Part shown: positions 59,901-64,000 of the stretch, in pieces
Layout of the letters: each line of letters opens with the position of its first letter
Position numbering within the stretch: the first letter of the stretch is position 1
Assembly (NCBI GenBank): GCA_027625915.1
Contig: JANTQA010000029.1
Span: 496,001-560,000, forward strand
DNA from: Anaeramoeba flamelloides
Taxonomy: Eukaryota > Metamonada > Anaeramoebidae
DNA length: 64,000 nt
Direction: 5' to 3'
Program-made: the position numbers and the translations under genes
Notes under the pieces: generated by a model
What the model saw: the letters and a program-made list of their open reading frames with translations, nothing else
Databases searched by the model: none
What the model was told of the DNA's origin: nothing

Positions 59901-62900
59901 TTTATAGAATATCACGATTTGTGATATTCTCATGATATTATTGATTACCGCGATTTTCTGCAATATCGCAATTTGATAAAAATAATCACGATTTTTGAAA
60001 CGTGATCGTGACTTGACAAAGATATAGTCAAATCCTCTATTAATTTAAAGATTTTTTTTTTGAGATAATTCTTTTGGAGAAAATAAAAAATTGATTTATT
60101 CAACCTATTGCAAAATATTCGTATTTCTTTAAGAAGGATAGCTTTAACCTTTAAAATTTTCGGAACATTTAAAAAATTTTTACAAAATAATTTGATTTTT
60201 TTATTTTAATACGAAATTTGATTTTTTTAAATAAAAATTTCTTGAAGAGATTTGGGAATTACTTAATTTTATCCACTCAAAATTCAAAATCAATTTGTTT
60301 ATTTGAAAAATGATTTAAATCATTATAAATGTTCTTGTGGATAAGGAAAAACAGTTTTTTGAAAAAAATTATAATTCAGAAATATTTTTGGAATTTTTTT
60401 CTTCCGATTGAAAATCAGAAAATGGCTTTATTAAAATTTTCAAGAGTAGAAAAAGTTTTTTTTATTAGATCTTATTTTAAATTGATAAATGCTGATTAAA
60501 ATTCTATCAAAATTTCACTTATCCAATCATCTGCACTTCTATTAATTTTATTTAACAGGCTTTAAAGTGAAATATTATTAATCAAGTATACTAACAAAAT
60601 AATTTTTTTTCTTTCCAAACTAATATTTTCTAACATAGAACTAATGATCTTTTGAAAATTATATTGAGTTTAAAATTCTTCTAATGACTGTTTCTAGAAA
60701 CTAATTACTAGGTGCTAGTTGAATTAGAAGTCATAAATTTAGTAACCTCAAAATTCTCTCTTTCTTTAACAGATCAAGTATTTTTTTAACATTTACCCCT
60801 TAACAATAAATCCCAAAACCTAAAATATGTTACACATTTTTCTTTATTTTTATTGATAATTATTTATTTTTTGTTTTATGAGTATTGGTGATTATAAATA
60901 ATTGTTTACATTTCAATTAGTTAGTGGTTCTATTTTAGTATTTACTCTATCATTTAATTTATTAAATGATATTATTATTTTTTTTTAAGGATTTTTGCTG
61001 ATTAAAAATTTTGAATTGAAGTTTATATTATTTTAAGGGATTATTTGTTGAAAAACACCAAATCTTGACAAAATCAATTAGAAATGATATTTTTTGAATT
61101 TTGATTAAGCCTTCTAAGTTAACTTTGATCCAAATTTTTAATTTGTCAATTTGGTTTTAACATTATGGTTGAAATAAATAAAAAAAAAAATTAAATGAAT
61201 CAAATTATCTCATAATATTTAAATAAACTCTTTTTACGTTATTAAAAACCGGCTCCGTTATTTTTAGGTTTAAGTTTCCTGAAAAGGTAAAAAGGAAAAA
61301 TTAAATATGAAGAAAATTGGATGATAATTTTATCTTGATGAAATTCAAATTTAAATAAAGAACTGGAAGGCAGATTATTATTTGACAAAAAAAGTTAAAC
61401 ATGGTTTTAATTGGGGGCACCCTGGAAATGGAAAAGCCAAATTAATTAAAAGAAGAAACAAATTAACCAAATAACAATTCATTAAATTATTATCAATTGA
61501 ACCAAATCAACAAACACAATTTAGATCTCCTTTATTATCAAAATCCGACAAAGTGTGGCTTTGGAGATCTCAAAAATAGTCAATTTTTTTCAACAAAATT
61601 TTTAATGAGATCAATCAATCGAAAGAAAAAGATCTTACAGTCAGTTCCACTTTTAAGACACAAACTTTCTACAGAAATTAAGGCCTAAAAAAAGTCTCAA
61701 ATTAAGGCACAAAATTCAAATTCTAGGAAAATAATTATTAATAAAAAAAATTACAAATTTTGTGCCTTAATTTGAGATTTTTTTGTGCCTTAAAGTTCGT
61801 TGAAAGTTTGTGCCTTAAAAGTGGAACTGACTGTATTAAAAGACAGTATTAAAAAATTTTATTGTGTTGAGTCCTCCATTTTGTATTTAATCATTTATTT
61901 TTTCTTTTATTAATTGATCTTACTTTACATTTTCACGTTCTATTAAAGTTACCAATTTAAAATCGTATTTTACTTTTTTTGCTTGTTTCGCTTTTTTTCT
62001 CGAATGTTCATTTAATTTTGGATCAGAAAATGATGCTAATTTCTTGAATTAGGAATTTAAGTATAATGGTTAGTCTGGTTTTTTAGTGAGATAATTTTAT
62101 CCCATTTGAAATTGAAATCTAAGAAAAGAATTGAAAACCAGATGAGTTTGGAATACCGATTAGACAGTCGTCAAGTAAAATGGAACTTCAAATCGATCTC
62201 CAGACCTTTCGGAAATTTCCACATTTCTTTCGGTAACCAGAGCTATTCTATTTGTTCGTGAAATTTTTCTCTTTTGGGATTTTTTCAGTTATAAAGGTTT
62301 GAACAAATTTCGCAAGGAGGCCTTTTGATCTTACCAACCCAACGAATTTACTGATCATTGTGTTCGTTCAATTTGAAGAATATAATTCCTTTGTTTCAAA
62401 AATAAAGACAATTATTTCTGTGTAAAATTGAAGTTTATTAATTTTTGGTTTCTGAATTAACACGGTTGTGCAAAAAATAGAGTTTTTAAAAAGACCCTAT
62501 TTATTTTCTTGGCTTTGCTCTTTTGTTGAAAATGTTGTATGAGGATTTATTCCAAAAAAAAATACAATCTTTTTTTTATTCGAGAATAAAAAAAGAAAAA
62601 TATGAAATTTTTTATTTAACCACGAAGAAATTGGATTGAAACAAAGAAAAATGAATGGTTGTGAAACCAATTATCAAAAGAAAAAAGTTCTTTTTGTTTT
62701 TTGAAGTTTTTTTTTATTTTTGAAAATGAGAGACAAAAGTTTGGTTGTAATTCTCAAACAAAAAAAAAGGAATAACTTTTGGTTAGTAGCATACTTACTT
62801 TTTTTCTTATAACTTCTACTTGTTCTTCTTCACTGCTTGTGTTTAGTAGTGGTACATTAGGAGATCCTTTTTTTGCACTCTGTTTTTTTTTTGGTAGACA

Positions 62901-62908
62901 ACAACCCA
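56916..62908 (-). CDS. Probable two-exon gene: MGCC N-terminus plus DUF4476-like acidic protein
   Basis: Last exon 57467-56916 (183 codons plus TAA) follows an ATAATAG acceptor. No ATG precedes its conserved part, so an upstream exon is required. It reads KKGKKEKKLKIEEKLLDRYL, then a helical domain EQIAGKYYFTMEQFIKVC...FENQTIKVAEIFRNKILDKKN that resembles DUF4476 modules, then an about 70-residue Asp/Glu/Ser-rich tail. Exon 62908-62799 reads GCCLPKKKQSAKKGSPNVPL...EEEQVEVIRKK and ends at a strong GTAAGTATG donor in phase 0, which fits. Its start codon appears split: the acceptor CTCTAG is followed by TG GGT TGT TGT, so an A from an earlier exon would complete ATG. MGCC would then be a myristoylation/palmitoylation anchor. 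Linking the two exons over 5.3 kb rests on phase, strand and charge pattern only; exons between them may exist. Function unknown. Confidence 0.5.
58055..58510 (+). repeat. Dispersed repeat (cttgtttttctcaat family), least interrupted copy
   Basis: It is uninterrupted where 29495-30115 is split by a MITE. It runs from ggaaattctcaaaattgaaatc to ctttgactgaaacaaagttt. No ORF. Confidence 0.65.
58935..59090. repeat. Foldback repeat (aaaatcccatgacttttac)
   Basis: The left arm aaaatcccatgacttttacaaa pairs with the right aaccttta...aaaggcatatgtgatttttt, with GTTTGTAAAGGGTTGTAAA between. Best copy of the family seen at 6205 and 49598. Confidence 0.6.
59830..60020. repeat. Cluster of TATCACGATTT words
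   Basis: At least eight diverged copies of (T)ATCACGATTT / AATCGTGATA occur in about 190 bases on both strands, many pairing as hairpins (tatcacgatttgtgata). No reading frame. Confidence 0.6.
60050..61040 (+). repeat. Large dispersed repeat, second half
   Basis: It matches 44400-44990 and then 47665-48180 in order, showing that the two blocks belong to one element about 1 kb or longer. Confidence 0.5.
61636..61835. mobile_element. MITE with CAGTCAGTTCCAC ends, best copy
   Basis: A 200-bp element with near-perfect inverted ends tacagtcagttccactttta / taaaagtggaactgactgta and inner caaattaaggcacaaa / tttgtgccttaatttg, so most of it folds into one hairpin. TA borders both sides. It is younger than the copies at 10510 and 26049. 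Confidence 0.9.
62080..62410. other. Less A+T-rich pocket with short protein-like frames
   Basis: A 38-codon plus frame from an ATG at about 62140 (SLEYRLDSRQVKWNFKSISR...) and a 36-codon minus frame (ISKFVGLVRSKGLLAKFVQT...) both read protein-like. On the minus strand it lies inside the proposed 5.3-kb intron of the MGCC gene. It may be a lost exon or a foreign scrap. Confidence 0.35.
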
Positions 62909-63388
62909 CTAGAGTTTGAAAATTAAAAAGAGGTTTTTGGTTTGGTTGTTTAAAGAATAAGGGTTTTTGTAAAAATGTATTTTATAATGATGAAAAGGGT
63001 TTTTTTTTACTTTCTTGAGAAGAGAAATAATCTAAAAAAAAAGGAAAATCAGAAAAAAATAAAAAATACTGCTTGTATTAGAAAAATCAAGTGTAAACAT
63101 TTTTGAATTCATTTTCTGTTACACTTTTCAAAGAGTGCACAGAAATTATAACCTTACAGTGACAAACCCTATTTTGAAAAGAATAAAAAGGAAAATCAAC
63201 AGAAAATTTTTTCCTATTTATTTGGGCTGATATTAGAAAACAAAATAAGAAGTTCTCAAGTTAAGATTTTTTGAAATTTTTAACAAAATATAATTGCTAA
63301 TTTAAAATTAACTCGATTGTAAAATATTACACAAAGATAGATAATGGAATTCTTATTGTCTTTTTTTGAATAAAAATATTGAGGATTT
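62909..63388. other. Gene-free stretch
   Basis: A+T-rich DNA just upstream of the MGCC exon on the minus strand. A leader exon supplying the A of the split ATG could lie here or beyond, but none is evident. Confidence 0.4.
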
Positions 63389-63946
63389 AAGGTTTACAAA
63401 CCCTGAAATTTGAAAAAAGATTATCTTGTGTAGGATGTAGCGAGTTGTTAATTTGGTTCCTATCTGATCGATCTTGGACTTAATATAGATTTTAACAATT
63501 GTTTAATATGTCAATTTTTGCCAAATTTATTTTTTTTTTAGTCCGATATCCTACTTGAAGAATGAAAGTTTAGTCGATTGGTAGGTGTTTAAGAATTAAA
63601 TTTGATTTTTGGGTTTTAATTCAAATTTTGATTTACTTTTTAGTCAATTAATTAAATGAAAAAAATTTTTTTTGAGAACCTCTAAATAAAACCAAACCTC
63701 ATTCAAAATTTCAATTGAAACCCCATAAAAGACATTTTTTTAATAACTTAACTACTGATAATTAGTATTAAACTCTTCAATTTCCGATTTCGGAAAAAAA
63801 AAAAAAATAAATTGTCAGAATTGACCTCTTAAACAATTGTTAAAATCCATATTAAGTCCATGATCGATCAGATAGGAACCAAATTAACAACTCACTACAC
63901 CCTAAAAAAGATAATCCTTTTTCAAATTTCCGGGTTTGTAAACCTT
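63389..63946. mobile_element. Foldback element at TTAA, copy 2
   Basis: 558 bp, the same build and length as 26768-27328: arms ggtttacaaaccctgaaatt ... / ... aatttccgggtttgtaaacc, with TTAA at both edges. Confidence 0.8.
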
Positions 63947-64000
63947 AAATGAGTCTAATACTATTTTGATTATCTTTTTTCAAATCATCTAATCTGAGTT

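Noticed and set aside
1-64000. CRISPR arrays, bacterial promoters, operons, riboswitches
   Set aside because: The DNA is eukaryotic; no spaced direct-repeat array or ribosome-binding site pattern is present.
1-64000. LTR retrotransposons, retrovirus-like or Polinton-like elements
   Set aside because: No long direct terminal repeats, capsid, integrase or protein-primed polymerase signature was seen; the only RT belongs to LINEs.

Overview
The window is very A+T-rich nuclear DNA of a unicellular eukaryote: long homopolymer runs, spliceosomal introns, non-LTR retrotransposon debris, many small inverted-repeat DNA elements and one tRNA gene with its own poly-T stop. No bacterial gene or operon is present. 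The gene set (heterotrimeric G-protein alpha subunit, cofilin, PROPPIN, GOST-type seven-TM protein, PP2A-type phosphatase) fits an amoeboid or flagellate protist. Anaeramoeba-like or amoebozoan lineages are possible, but the species cannot be fixed from this sequence.

Layout. 1-1600: 3' part of a LINE. 2648-14588 (+): a seven-exon GOST/LUSTR (GPR107/TMEM87-like) gene whose introns reach 4.9 kb and are full of mobile elements. 14589-20565: no firm gene; foldback and TIR elements. 20566-21789 (+): two-exon PROPPIN (Atg18/WIPI). 21790-28077: decayed repeats and a 0.56-kb foldback at TTAA. 28078-28148 (+): tRNA-Gly(GCC). 30396-31440 (-): ribosomal protein L7 (uL30) gene copy with a stop and frame breaks in its first exon. 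35446-35865 (+): cofilin. 38357-40298 (+): six-exon PP2A/PP4/PP6-type phosphatase with two metal ligands and the terminal leucine replaced. 40299-45672: repeats only. 45673-52220 (-): complete five-exon G-alpha gene with a 4.8-kb repeat-filled intron. 56916-62908 (-): probable two-exon gene joining an MGCC (lipid-anchor) exon to a DUF4476-like acidic exon across a 5.3-kb intron. The rest is repeat.

The ORF fragments make sense only once exons are joined by phase. Three genes stretch over 6-12 kb because small elements (LINE 3' ends, a LINE-tailed SINE-like repeat, Tc1/mariner-like MITEs, a tandem satellite) have filled their introns. Splice donors are mostly GTAAxT/GTATGT types. Acceptors are TAG or CAG, with an unusual share (7 of 19 inferred) of AAG. 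All seven ends of recognised genes are TAA.

The genes are functionally unlinked housekeeping and signalling genes: G-protein signalling, Golgi/endosome membrane protein, autophagy, actin turnover, phosphatase, translation. The most interesting single item is the apparently intact but probably catalytically impaired PP2A-like protein. The most interesting genome-level items are the AAG acceptors, the element-packed introns and the LINE/SINE-like pair that share a 3' tail.
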